Shown here piece by piece: positions 26,344 to 34,575 of a DNA stretch of 48,251 bases (position 1 is its first letter; each line of letters starts with the position of its first letter). The translations under genes were made by a program, and so were the position numbers. The notes under the pieces are model-generated. The model had not been told where the DNA came from. It was given only the letters and a program-made list of their open reading frames with translations, and made no database searches. Where the stretch lies: NCBI GenBank assembly GCA_028712075.1, contig JAQTQX010000031.1:1-48251 (forward strand). Reading direction: 5' to 3'. The stretch comes from Desulfuromonadaceae bacterium. GTDB lineage: Bacteria; Desulfobacterota; Desulfuromonadia; Geobacterales; Pseudopelobacteraceae.

Positions 26344-27798
26344 ATGACCATGATAAACGGACAGAAAAACTGTGCGAGCACGTCGCTGCTCTACGAACAA
26401 GTCGCCGGAGAAGTAACCGGGCTGATCGAACAAGGCACCTTCCGGGCCGGTGACCGTCTCCCCTCCATCCGGCAGCTCAGCCACCGTTTCGACGTGAGTA
26501 TCAACACCGTCATGCAGGCCTATGCGCTGCTGGAGGACAAACGCCTGATACAGGCTCGTCCCCAGTCCGGCTACTATGTCCGCAGCCGGGTTCCGGAGAT
26601 ACGGGAACCGGTTCTTCAGCCACAATCTTTCATTACTCCGGCAACAGTCACAATCAGCGACCTATGCCATCAAATCATGCGCAACATGATGAACCGAGAC
26701 CTGTTGCCGTTAGGGAGTGCCATCCCGAGCGCACAGAATCTGCCGATCGACAAACTTAACCGGATAATGGCCAGTGAACTTCGGAAATGCGGAGACCACG
26801 CGGTTCTGTACCAGATGCCCCCCGGCTATGAGCGTTTGCGTGTTCAAATCGCCCGCCGGGCTCTCATGGCAGGCATCAGTAGCGGGCCGGACGATATTCT
26901 GGTAACATCGGGTTGCGTCGAAGCGGTTTTTCTGGCATTACGCGCCACTTGTCACGCCGGTGACACCATTGCGGTCGAGTCCCCCTTCTACTTCAATTTC
27001 ATGCAGATGATTGCCGAACTAGGGCTAAAAGCCCTAGAAATTCCTTCCACTCCCCGCGACGGCATCAGCATCGAGGCGCTGCACTACGCCATCGAACAGG
27101 GGAAGATCAGCGCCTGTCTGGTCATAACCAATTTCAGCAACCCGCTCGGAAGCCTGATGCCGGATGAACGCAAACGCGAACTGGTGGAACTGCTCGCCCG
27201 TCACGAAATCCCGCTGATTGAGGATGATATCTACGGTGATCTCGCCTTTGGCAACGAGCGCCCCACCGCCGCGAAATCTTTTGACCGTTCGGATCTCGTA
27301 ATTTATTGCTCGTCGTTTACAAAAACCATTGCTCCAGGTTATCGCATGGGGTGGGCGATTGCCGGTCGTTTTCAGGCAGAGATGGAACGGTTGAAATTGA
27401 TGATAAATATCGCCTCCTCCTCACCGCCACAACTGGCCATGGCCGAATTTCTGGCAACCGGCGGCTACGACCATCATCTGCGCAGCATCCGGAGGATCCA
27501 CGCCCGCAACACATCCCAGATGGCGGATGCCGTGGCTCGTTTCTTCCCTGACGGCACGCGCATGACCCATCCTGCCGGCGGTTTTATCTTGTGGGTGGAA
27601 ATGCCGGCGGGAACCGATGCCCTAGCGTTGTACCACCGTGCGCTGAAGCAGGGGATCAGCATCGTGCCGGGGCCGCTTTTCTCGCTCTCCAACAAATACA
27701 CCAACCATATCCGCCTGTCGGCTGCTCAATGGGACGAACGGATCGAACAGGGAATCAAGACTCTCGGGGAACTGGCGACGGAACTGCTGCCGGGGTGA
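26344..27798 (+). CDS. MocR/PdxR-type regulator (GntR HTH fused to aminotransferase fold)
   Basis: 484 residues. The N-terminal GntR winged helix (about 15-80) contains AGDRLPSIRQLSHRFDVSIN and is joined to a fold-type I aminotransferase-like domain. PLP-site features are present: Asp and Tyr of IEDDIYGDLAFG and the Schiff-base lysine Lys327 in SSFTKTIAPGYRMGW. Such proteins use PLP and an amino compound as effectors rather than as catalysts. GGAG precedes the ATG. The azlC-azlD exporter starts one base after its stop, so it probably controls branched-chain amino-acid export. Confidence 0.93.
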   Translation: MTMINGQKNCASTSLLYEQVAGEVTGLIEQGTFRAGDRLPSIRQLSHRFDVSINTVMQAYALLEDKRLIQARPQSGYYVRSRVPEIREPVLQPQSFITPATVTISDLCHQIMRNMMNRDLLPLGSAIPSAQNLPIDKLNRIMASELRKCGDHAVLYQMPPGYERLRVQIARRALMAGISSGPDDILVTSGCVEAVFLALRATCHAGDTIAVESPFYFNFMQMIAELGLKALEIPSTPRDGISIEALHYAIEQGKISACLVITNFSNPLGSLMPDERKRELVELLARHEIPLIEDDIYGDLAFGNERPTAAKSFDRSDLVIYCSSFTKTIAPGYRMGWAIAGRFQAEMERLKLMINIASSSPPQLAMAEFLATGGYDHHLRSIRRIHARNTSQMADAVARFFPDGTRMTHPAGGFILWVEMPAGTDALALYHRALKQGISIVPGPLFSLSNKYTNHIRLSAAQWDERIEQGIKTLGELATELLPG

Positions 27799-27799
27799 T

Positions 27800-28522
27800 A
27801 TGATGAAGAGTGACGCAACTGAAACAATTGGTAATGATGTAATAAAAGCGGGCTTGGCAGCCGCCTGGCCGATCTGCCTTGGCTATTTCCCGATCGGTCT
27901 TTCGCTGGGAGTTCTGGCGCAAAAAGGTGGTTTAGCTCCCTGGCAGATGGCTGCCATGTCGATACTGATTTTTGCCGGTGGTTCACAATTTATAACCGTG
28001 GCAATGCTTGGCGCGGCGGCCTCCCCACTGGCTATAATTTCCACCGTCTTTATGGTCAACCTGCGCCATCTGCTGATGAGTTCCGCACTGGCAGTCCACT
28101 TTCCCAACGTCTCCCGCCGTTTTCTGACGCTGTTCGCCTATGGCATTACCGATGAAAGTTTCGCCGTCAACCTGACCCGTTTCAATCAGGGGGGGTGGAA
28201 TCGGTATAGTGCACTCACACTCAACCATGCCGCCAATGCCACCTGGGTTACCAGCACCGTTCTCGGTGTGTATATCGGGCAACTTGTCCCACCCGGCGCG
28301 GCCGGGGTTGATTACGCACTGACCGGCATGTTCATCTGCCTGCTTGTCTTCCAGCTGCGCGGCCACATTTTCATAATTACCGCATTGATTGCTGCTACCT
28401 GCTCACTGCTCGCGTATCTCTGGCTGCCGGGAAATGCCTATGTGATTGTGGCATCCTGCTCTGCGGCCACCGCAGGTCTGATTCTGAAACGCACCCTGCG
28501 AAAGCGTGAGAGCACACGATGA
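27800..28522 (+). CDS. azlC: AzlC-family branched-chain amino-acid exporter subunit
   Basis: 240 residues, mostly hydrophobic helices. Family marks are WPICLGYFPIGLSLGVLAQK near the start, LIFAGGSQFITVAMLGAAAS, and VNLRHLLMSSALAVHF. AzlC forms the large subunit of an exporter for branched-chain amino acids or their analogues. Two ATGs lie in tandem at 27800 and 27803, either of which may be used. It overlaps azlD by four bases (ATGA) and follows the MocR gene directly, making a three-gene operon. Confidence 0.93.
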   Translation: MMKSDATETIGNDVIKAGLAAAWPICLGYFPIGLSLGVLAQKGGLAPWQMAAMSILIFAGGSQFITVAMLGAAASPLAIISTVFMVNLRHLLMSSALAVHFPNVSRRFLTLFAYGITDESFAVNLTRFNQGGWNRYSALTLNHAANATWVTSTVLGVYIGQLVPPGAAGVDYALTGMFICLLVFQLRGHIFIITALIAATCSLLAYLWLPGNAYVIVASCSAATAGLILKRTLRKRESTR

Positions 28523-28842
28523 ATACCAGGGATTTCCTGTTGCTGATGTTGGCGCTGGGTGCAGTGACCTATCTCCCCCGCATGTTACCGCTCGTGGTAC
28601 TTTCACGCCGTGCCCTGCCCGGCTGGTTCGCCGAATGGCTGGAACTGATTCCGGCCGCAATCCTGAGCGCCCTGATTGCACCGACACTGTTTGCGTATTC
28701 AGACCCGAGAATGTTCAGCCTCGGAAAAGTGGAACTGCTGGCCGCACTACCGACTCTTTTTATCGCATTTAAAACCCGTTCCCTTGCAGGAACGGTGATA
28801 GTCGGCATGCTCTGCTACTGGGGTTTGTGCCGTGTAATGTAA
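28519..28842 (+). CDS. azlD: AzlD-family branched-chain amino-acid exporter subunit
   Basis: 107 residues with three to four hydrophobic helices, the small partner of AzlC. Typical features are VTYLPRMLPLVVLSRRALPG followed by WFAEWLELIPAAILSALIAP. The ATGA overlap with azlC suggests coupled translation and a fixed ratio. Last gene of this plus-strand group; the next gene is convergent, nine bases away, and no separate terminator hairpin is visible. Confidence 0.92.
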   Translation: MNTRDFLLLMLALGAVTYLPRMLPLVVLSRRALPGWFAEWLELIPAAILSALIAPTLFAYSDPRMFSLGKVELLAALPTLFIAFKTRSLAGTVIVGMLCYWGLCRVM

Positions 28843-28851
28843 CATCTTCCG

Positions 28852-29694
28852 CTACATCATACCGAAGCCCATTGGTGACGATCCTGTTCTGCCCATCATA
28901 CCACCCCGGAATGCTGTCGACATGTTTTGGAATATCTGCCCGTTTCCCAACATCGGCATGTTAGTCAACGTTGTGGTCATAGTCCCCATCAGGTCCGTCA
29001 TCACAGTTTGGACATTCGAGCCTGAACCTCGTATTGAGGACATATTGCTGAAGATGGTTCCCATCATGCCCCGGTAGCGATTGACATCAACACCGGAAGA
29101 CGAGTTGTTTGTAAATACCTGAGGCATCTGGCTCCCCATCAGACTCGCCATGTTCTGGGCAGCAGTATGCATGAGTGCGTTGTTGGTTGCCATATAATCA
29201 CTCATTAAATTAATGCCCGGCATACCGAGCTGTGTCCTCAGAGCCTCCATTGCTTCCTGTATCGTAGAGTATTTATTGGTTTCCATAAGCTCACGTAATT
29301 CTGACGACATCGGGCTGATGAAATTGCTGCTGGCGGTACCGGAAACTGCCATGGCAGGCATACTGAGAAGATAGCTGTTCGCTACGACGGTGCCGGTATC
29401 CTTGTCGATAGTCACCCCCTTCGTTGCAACGGCAACAATCGGGTATCGGCCTATATCGGCAGCATTAACATTCAGGATATAGGCACCGTTCAGATCTGTG
29501 GTGGCAAATGGTTCGCCTGAATCCATCTGATAGTTGCTGTTTTTGTCCAGAAACACGGTTGCATCTTCCAGGTAGCCGTCGGCAACTTTTCCAGAAATTG
29601 AGACCGAGCTACCAGAACTTGTTCCACTGCTGCCACAACCGGCCAAAAGACCGACGGCAAGGACTGCTGTAAGGGCTAAAATTAGTCTTTTCAT
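28852..29694 (-). CDS. Met-rich lipoprotein of unknown function
   Basis: 280 residues with a lipoprotein signal (MKRLILALTAVLAVGLLAGC, lipobox LAGC) and a Ser/Gly linker. Residues about 30-110 form a carboxypeptidase-regulatory-like beta domain (ISGKVADGYLEDATVFLDKN, then GEPFATTDLNGAYILNV). The C-terminal half is unusually rich in Met, Asn and Ser (MMGTIFSNMSSIRG, AFRGGMMGRTGSS, final GFGMM). Met-rich segments can bind copper or silver, and the gene is the last of the minus-strand metal island, so a metal-related role is possible but unproven. ACAGGAG lies upstream. Confidence 0.75.
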   Translation of the reverse strand: MKRLILALTAVLAVGLLAGCGSSGTSSGSSVSISGKVADGYLEDATVFLDKNSNYQMDSGEPFATTDLNGAYILNVNAADIGRYPIVAVATKGVTIDKDTGTVVANSYLLSMPAMAVSGTASSNFISPMSSELRELMETNKYSTIQEAMEALRTQLGMPGINLMSDYMATNNALMHTAAQNMASLMGSQMPQVFTNNSSSGVDVNRYRGMMGTIFSNMSSIRGSGSNVQTVMTDLMGTMTTTLTNMPMLGNGQIFQNMSTAFRGGMMGRTGSSPMGFGMM

Positions 29695-29722
29695 TGAATA
29701 TTACTCCTGTCATAAGCTTGTG

Positions 29723-30130
29723 CTAGAGTGCAGCCAGGACGCGTTCCCTTTTTGCCCGGACCATCTTCGTTGTTTCAGTGAGTTTGGGATTCCCGATGAC
29801 GCCAAGTGCGGCAACCGGATCCATGGCCATGACAACGGTTTTGCCGTCGTCATCCCGATAGACGACAACATTGCACGGAAGCAGGGTCCCGATATTGATC
29901 TCGCTGCCGAACGCTTCCCAGGCCAGTGCCGGATTGCAGGCGCCAAGAATAATGTAGTCACGGAAGTCCCTGCCGAGTTTCTCCTTGAATTTTTCCTGTA
30001 TATTGATCTCGGTCAGGACGCCGAAGCCTTCCTTCCCCAACTCGGCACGAACTCTATCCACAGTCATTTGAAACGGTGCATCAAGTTTTTTACCGAATGC
30101 ATATGGAGTTGTGATTTGCATACCATTCAT
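29723..30130 (-). CDS. DUF302-family protein
   Basis: 135 residues, cytoplasmic by appearance. The DUF302 pattern is clear: FQMTVDRVRAELGKEGFGVL, TEINIQEKFKEKLGRDF, the YIILGACNPALAWEAF stretch with its conserved Cys-Asn-Pro, and LLPCNVVVYRDDDGKTVVMA. The family's biochemical role is not established, though it is common near metal and sulfur genes. GAGGAGG precedes two close ATGs (30130 and 30121); the second has the better spacing. It lies in the metal island between a periplasmic Met/His protein and the Met-rich lipoprotein. Confidence 0.85.
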   Translation of the reverse strand: MNGMQITTPYAFGKKLDAPFQMTVDRVRAELGKEGFGVLTEINIQEKFKEKLGRDFRDYIILGACNPALAWEAFGSEINIGTLLPCNVVVYRDDDGKTVVMAMDPVAALGVIGNPKLTETTKMVRAKRERVLAAL

Positions 30131-30194
30131 CCTCCTCGTTCGTAGGTTGACGGAATTCTGTTTTACATTTTTTACGAAACGCTCAGAGCATAAA

Positions 30195-30229
30195 CGGGGA
30201 TAGCGCTCAATGTCGAGAACTATCCCCCG
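30195..30229 (-). terminator. Hairpin after the Met/His-rich protein gene
   Basis: On the minus strand GGGGATAG pairs with CTATCCCC around 16 bases, followed by GTTTA. It lies 25 bases after the stop of the gene at 30254. The T-run is weak, so partial termination before the DUF302 gene is likely. Confidence 0.5.
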
Positions 30230-30253
30230 ATTTTCCAGAATAATGAAGTTGAG

Positions 30254-30784
30254 CTACTTGACCGTATACCAGAATTTAGCGTTGTGTACCTTTCCGTCTT
30301 TCAATTGGAACTTGCACATCACGCCATATTTACCTTTTGCCGGCAAGGTAAAATCAGAGCCGAATCCGCTTTCCATACCCATCAAATCTTTTGTCTGTTC
30401 AGATTTATCCGGAGCAAGAACCTTTATTTTCGCCTCTCCACCACTCAGCATTTTTTTTGTTTTGGCATCGGTGAACATTACCATGATGTGATGAGTTTCC
30501 TTCATCCCCATCTCTTTCATTTTTTGCTGGATGTCGATAACCCGGAAGGTCGCCTTGACTCCGTCAACTACCTCCTCGTGAGCCAATTCTCCCATGGACA
30601 TCATCCCGCCATGCTCCATTTTCATTGAGCCGTCTTTGTGATCCATCGGCATGGAACCATGTTTCATCTTCATAGAACCAGTACCGTGATCCATCGGCAT
30701 TGAGCCATGATCCGTTGCTGCGAAAGATGTCATCGGTGAGGTAAGGGCAAAGAGCGTTGCGAGTAGTACGGTCGTTTTTTTCAT
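30254..30784 (-). CDS. Periplasmic Met/His-rich protein, paralogue A
   Basis: 176 residues, starting at MKKTTVLLATLFAL after AAGGAG. A signal peptide ends near SFAATDHG. Residues about 25-65 are a repeat array of DHGSMPMDHG / GSMKM units, an obvious soft-metal-binding segment. The rest (EEVVDGVKATFRVIDIQQKM to KGKYGVMCKFQLKDGK) is a beta-rich domain shared with the 151-residue protein at 40114-40569, which lacks the array. No characterised family is recognised. Its sigma-54 promoter and enhancer pair match those of the RND and ABC operons. Periplasmic copper/silver sequestration is the working inference. Confidence 0.8.
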   Translation of the reverse strand: MKKTTVLLATLFALTSPMTSFAATDHGSMPMDHGTGSMKMKHGSMPMDHKDGSMKMEHGGMMSMGELAHEEVVDGVKATFRVIDIQQKMKEMGMKETHHIMVMFTDAKTKKMLSGGEAKIKVLAPDKSEQTKDLMGMESGFGSDFTLPAKGKYGVMCKFQLKDGKVHNAKFWYTVK

Positions 30785-30827
30785 AGTTTTATCTCCTTTT
30801 GTTGGTGTTGCTTGTGTCAGTGTTAAA

Positions 30828-30844
30828 AGCACTCATCGTGCCAA
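30828..30844 (-). promoter_or_regulatory. Sigma-54 promoter of the Met/His protein gene
   Basis: On the minus strand TTGGCACG-ATGAG-TGCT places GG (-24) and GC (-12) exactly ten bases apart, matching the TGGCACG-N4-TTGCW consensus at nearly every position. The predicted start is near 30817, about 33 bases before the ATG. Confidence 0.8.
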
Positions 30845-30893
30845 TCGTAACCAGCTAATTTTGTTTATTTTTAAAAACCAGTACCGTTGTTTC

Positions 30894-30930
30894 TGGAGAT
30901 TATTCTACAGCAGGTGTAGTCTTTTCTCCG
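30894..30930. promoter_or_regulatory. Enhancer-type site pair upstream of the 30844 promoter
   Basis: TGGAGA-TTAT-TCTACA (30894-30909) and a weaker TGTAGT-CTTT-TCTCCG (30915-30930) lie 21 bases apart. The first is centred about 84 bases upstream of the predicted start. The same arrangement occurs at two other promoters in the window. Confidence 0.65.
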
Positions 30931-30958
30931 GTCAGCATGCTGGTTTTGAGATTTTTCC

Positions 30959-31285
30959 CTAGATCTCATCCGGCATAACCTCACTCTTGGTCCGGATGCG
31001 GTAGAGCTTCTCCACCGGAAGTACCGCCACGATGCCATCTCCGGACATACTGGTATGTGCAGTGTCCATAATTGCATCGACGATTGCCTCAACCTTGGCT
31101 GATTCAGTTATTATTTCAACCCGGGTATGCGTAACCATCCAGTCAGGATTGAAAAAATTGGCATATTCACCATATCCTTTTACCTTGGTTACGCTCATCC
31201 CCTTCACGTGCATATCAACCAGTCGGCCTTCCAGGTTTTCCAACACCTGATTACGTACTATTGCTATAATCATTCGTATTTCCAT
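30959..31285 (-). CDS. PII-like signalling protein linked to the metal efflux operon
   Basis: 108 residues from MEIRMIIAIVRNQ; an ATG seven codons earlier lacks a better ribosome site. The ferredoxin-like PII fold is recognisable: a beta strand and helix (LENLEGRLVDMHVKGMSVTK), a T-loop region (VKGYGEYANFFNPDWMVTHT) without the uridylylated Tyr context of GlnB, then RVEIITESAKVEAIVDAIM and GDGIVAVLPVEKLYRIRT. Its place behind the CusA gene fits the PII subgroup reported next to heavy-metal RND pumps rather than nitrogen control. It probably senses a nucleotide or metal; its partner is unknown. Confidence 0.85.
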   Translation of the reverse strand: MEIRMIIAIVRNQVLENLEGRLVDMHVKGMSVTKVKGYGEYANFFNPDWMVTHTRVEIITESAKVEAIVDAIMDTAHTSMSGDGIVAVLPVEKLYRIRTKSEVMPDEI

Positions 31286-31386
31286 AGCATCCCCCGGGCC
31301 TGTCACAGCGGTTGTCAGATTCTCATCAGCAACAATCCTGCAATCACATGTGCGTTATTCAGTTTCACCATGTTCGGAAACAGAAT

Positions 31387-34300
31387 TCAGTGTTTCATCC
31401 CTGAATAATGTAACTTCCCCTTCTTCAAGTCCCGCTTCTTCATCAGCACAAATATCACCGGAGTCATGATCAGCACGTGCACTGCCGATGAAATCATCCC
31501 CCCGATCATCGGTGCGGCGATCGGCTTCATCACGTCGGAACCAGTGCCCGCTGACCACATGATCGGAATCAGGCCGAGCAGCGCCACAGCGACGGTCATC
31601 AGCTTGGGTCGCAGGCGGAGCACCGCTCCCTCGAAGGTGGCATCGTAAATATCCTGCTCGGTACAGGGCCCGTTGATCAGCTTCTTGTCCAGCGCCTCAT
31701 GCAGATAGATAACCATAACCACGCCGGTCTCCACGGCAATTCCGTACAGGGCGATAAAACCGACCCAGACCGCCACCGAGAGGTTATACCCCAGCGCCGA
31801 GACCAAATAGACACCACCAACCAGGGCAAACGGAACCGAAAGCATGACCATGCTCGCCTCCAGCGCCGAATGGAAGGTGAAGTAAAGCAGGATAAAGATG
31901 ATCACCAGGCCGAGCGGGATCAGCACCTGCAGGCGCGCTTTGGCGCGAAGCTGGTTTTCCCACTGCCCGGACCAGACCACGTAGTATCCGGCGGGGAGCT
32001 TGAGGTTCTTCTCCAGAATCTGCTTGGCCTCGGTGACAAACCCACCCATGTCGCGACCACGCACGTTCAGGAAGACCAGCGAACGCAGCAGCCCTCCCTC
32101 ACTGTTGATTTCAGGGGCGCCGGTGGATATTTTCAGCCTGGTCACCAGCGACAGCGGTACCTGGGCACCATCCATACCCCCCACCAGAATACGGCGGATG
32201 GCCGGGATATTGTCGCGGTAATCACGCATATAGCGCAGTCGGATCGGGAAGCGATTGCGCCCTTCGACAGAGGTTGACAGCATCTCGCCGCCAAGGGCAG
32301 TTTCAATAATCGACTGGATATCTCCGACGCTGACGCCGTAGCGTGCGGCAGCCTCGCGGTCGATATCGATATCGATGTAGTTGCCGCCGGTGACCCGTTC
32401 AGCAACGACGTCGGCAGCACCGTTGATCGGCTTCAGGATCGCCTCGGCCTGAATGGCCAGATCTTTCAATACATTCAGGTCGTTGCCGAATATCTTGACA
32501 CCCAGGTCGGTACGAACTCCGGTGGAAAGCATGTTGATCCGGTTGATGATCGGTTGGGTCCAGCCATTACGCACGCCGATCTGCTGGAGTTTGCCATCCA
32601 GTTCGGCCACAATATCGGCCTTTGTAATGCCCGGACGCCATTTGTCCTTGGGCTTTAGAATGATGATGCTTTCGAACATGGAAACCGGCGCCGGATCTGT
32701 TGATGTTTCTGCCCGGCCGACCTTGCCGAGCACATGTTCAACTTCGGGTACCGCCATGATTATCTTGTCCTGCACCTGAATCAGTCGCTTGGCCTCGGTA
32801 ATGGAGACATTGGGCAATGTTACCGGCATGTAGAGCAGTGAACCCTCGTCAAGCGGCGGCATAAATTCGGAGCCAAGGTTCATGAACATCGGCACGGCGA
32901 TGCCAAGCGCGACAAGGTTAAGCGCAATGGTGGTCTTTTTCCAGATCAGCACCCAGCGGATAACCGGCGAATACAGTTTTATGAAGAAGGTCGAAACCGG
33001 ATTGGAACTCTCCGGCGGCATCTTGCCCCGCATGAAGTAGTACATCAGTACCGGCACCAGGGTGATGGCAATAATGGCCGACCCCATCATGGAAAAGGTC
33101 TTGGTGAAGGCGAGCGGATGGAACAGTTTCCCCTCCTGCCCTTCCAGCATGAAGACCGGTACAAAAGAGAGTACAATGATCGCCAGCGAGAAGAATATCG
33201 CCCGGCCAACCTGTTTGGCTGACGCAATAACGACTTCCAGCCGCTTTGCCTCCCGCTCTTCAGGCGGCATTTCAGAAAGGTGACGGTAGCAGTTCTCCAC
33301 CATGATGACCCCGGCATCAACGAGGACACCGATAGCAATGGCGATCCCACCCAGTGACATGATATTGGAGGTGACCCCCATCAGCTTCATGGTGATAAAG
33401 GCGATCAGCACGGAGATCGGCAGGGTCAGTACAATTACGAGAGCACTCTGGAAATGCAGCAGAAACGCAAGGATTACCAGCGATACCACCACCGATTCCT
33501 CAAACAGCGAGTGTTTGAGAGTGTCAATTGCCCGGGCGATCAGATCGGAACGGTCGTAGGAGACCATGATCTTGACCCCGGGAGGGAGACCCTTTTCCAA
33601 CTCACCGATTTTCACTTTGACCCGGTCGATGACATCTTTGGCGTTTTCACCGTAGCGCATGACGACAATGCCGCCGACCGCTTCGCCTTCACCGTTCATC
33701 TCCAGAAGACCGCGCCGGATTGCGCCCCCCATCTGAACGGTGCCGAGGTTCCTGACGTAGATCGGCGTACCGCGCATGTCGGCCCCGACAACAATATTTT
33801 CGAGATCCTCCTTGGACTTGACGTACCCCTGTCCCCGGATCAGGTATTCGGCGTCAGCCTGTTCAACCAGTCTCCCCCCGACATCCTTGTTGGAGATCTT
33901 GATCGCATCCATGACCTTGGCAATCTTGATGTTGTAGGCAAACAGCTTGTTTGGATCGAGGTCGATTTGGTATTCCCGCACAAAGCCGCCGATAGAGGCG
34001 ACTTCGGCCACCCCCTGCACGGTGTTGAGCTGGTAGCGCACAAACCAGTCCTGCAGGGTGCGCAACTGTTCCAGGTCATACCCCTTACCCTCGATGGTGT
34101 ACCAGAAAACATGGCCGACACCGGTACCGTCCGGACCAAGAGTCGGAGTCACACCGGGAGGGAGCAGCGAAGCGGCATAATTCAATCGTTCAAGAACGCG
34201 GGTTCTGGCCCAGTAGATATCAGCCTTGTCTTCAAAAATGACATAGATCATCGAAAATCCGAAGGCCGAGGAAGCCCGAACAGCGCGGACCTGCGGGAGC

Positions 34301-34524
34301 CCCTGCAAGTTGACCGCCAGCGGGTAGGTTATCTGATCCTCGACAACCTGTGGGGAACGACCGGGATAATCGGTAAAAACGATAACCTGATTGTCGGAAA
34401 GGTCGGGAATGGCATCCACCGGAGTCTTGTAGACCGACCAGGTACCCCAGGTGATGATCAAACCGAACATCATCAGGACAACGGCCCTGTTACGGGCGGA
34501 ATATTCTATAATTTTTTCGATCAT
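31387..34524 (-). CDS. cusA: CusA/CzcA-family heavy-metal RND efflux pump
   Basis: 1045 residues, inner-membrane proton-driven transporter with 12 helices and two large periplasmic loops. Typical segments: IEYSARNRAVVLMMFGLIIT at the start, the helix-4 motif with acidic residues (GIAIAIGVLVDAGVIMVEN), and GSEFMPPLDEGSLLYMP. Compared with my memory of E. coli CusA, two of the three metal-binding methionines appear kept (in PVSM and RINM), but the first falls on Val in LPNVS, so copper/silver specificity is not assured. It follows the adaptor gene after 51 bases and precedes the PII-like gene. Confidence 0.95.
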   Translation of the reverse strand: MIEKIIEYSARNRAVVLMMFGLIITWGTWSVYKTPVDAIPDLSDNQVIVFTDYPGRSPQVVEDQITYPLAVNLQGLPQVRAVRASSAFGFSMIYVIFEDKADIYWARTRVLERLNYAASLLPPGVTPTLGPDGTGVGHVFWYTIEGKGYDLEQLRTLQDWFVRYQLNTVQGVAEVASIGGFVREYQIDLDPNKLFAYNIKIAKVMDAIKISNKDVGGRLVEQADAEYLIRGQGYVKSKEDLENIVVGADMRGTPIYVRNLGTVQMGGAIRRGLLEMNGEGEAVGGIVVMRYGENAKDVIDRVKVKIGELEKGLPPGVKIMVSYDRSDLIARAIDTLKHSLFEESVVVSLVILAFLLHFQSALVIVLTLPISVLIAFITMKLMGVTSNIMSLGGIAIAIGVLVDAGVIMVENCYRHLSEMPPEEREAKRLEVVIASAKQVGRAIFFSLAIIVLSFVPVFMLEGQEGKLFHPLAFTKTFSMMGSAIIAITLVPVLMYYFMRGKMPPESSNPVSTFFIKLYSPVIRWVLIWKKTTIALNLVALGIAVPMFMNLGSEFMPPLDEGSLLYMPVTLPNVSITEAKRLIQVQDKIIMAVPEVEHVLGKVGRAETSTDPAPVSMFESIIILKPKDKWRPGITKADIVAELDGKLQQIGVRNGWTQPIINRINMLSTGVRTDLGVKIFGNDLNVLKDLAIQAEAILKPINGAADVVAERVTGGNYIDIDIDREAAARYGVSVGDIQSIIETALGGEMLSTSVEGRNRFPIRLRYMRDYRDNIPAIRRILVGGMDGAQVPLSLVTRLKISTGAPEINSEGGLLRSLVFLNVRGRDMGGFVTEAKQILEKNLKLPAGYYVVWSGQWENQLRAKARLQVLIPLGLVIIFILLYFTFHSALEASMVMLSVPFALVGGVYLVSALGYNLSVAVWVGFIALYGIAVETGVVMVIYLHEALDKKLINGPCTEQDIYDATFEGAVLRLRPKLMTVAVALLGLIPIMWSAGTGSDVMKPIAAPMIGGMISSAVHVLIMTPVIFVLMKKRDLKKGKLHYSGMKH

Positions 34525-34575
34525 TACTCGGATCCTTGTAGGAGTTGAAGTTCACAGTACACAATGACAAGGTTG

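Noticed and set aside
26209..26625. Minus-strand frame of 138 codons near the MocR promoter
   Set aside because: It overlaps the start of the MocR gene on the opposite strand and covers the repeated boxes; no ribosome site or family resemblance.
33454..34548. Long open frame of 364 codons opposite the cusA gene
   Set aside because: It is the complement of a well-supported RND pump gene; long antisense frames are expected in such codon-biased sequence.
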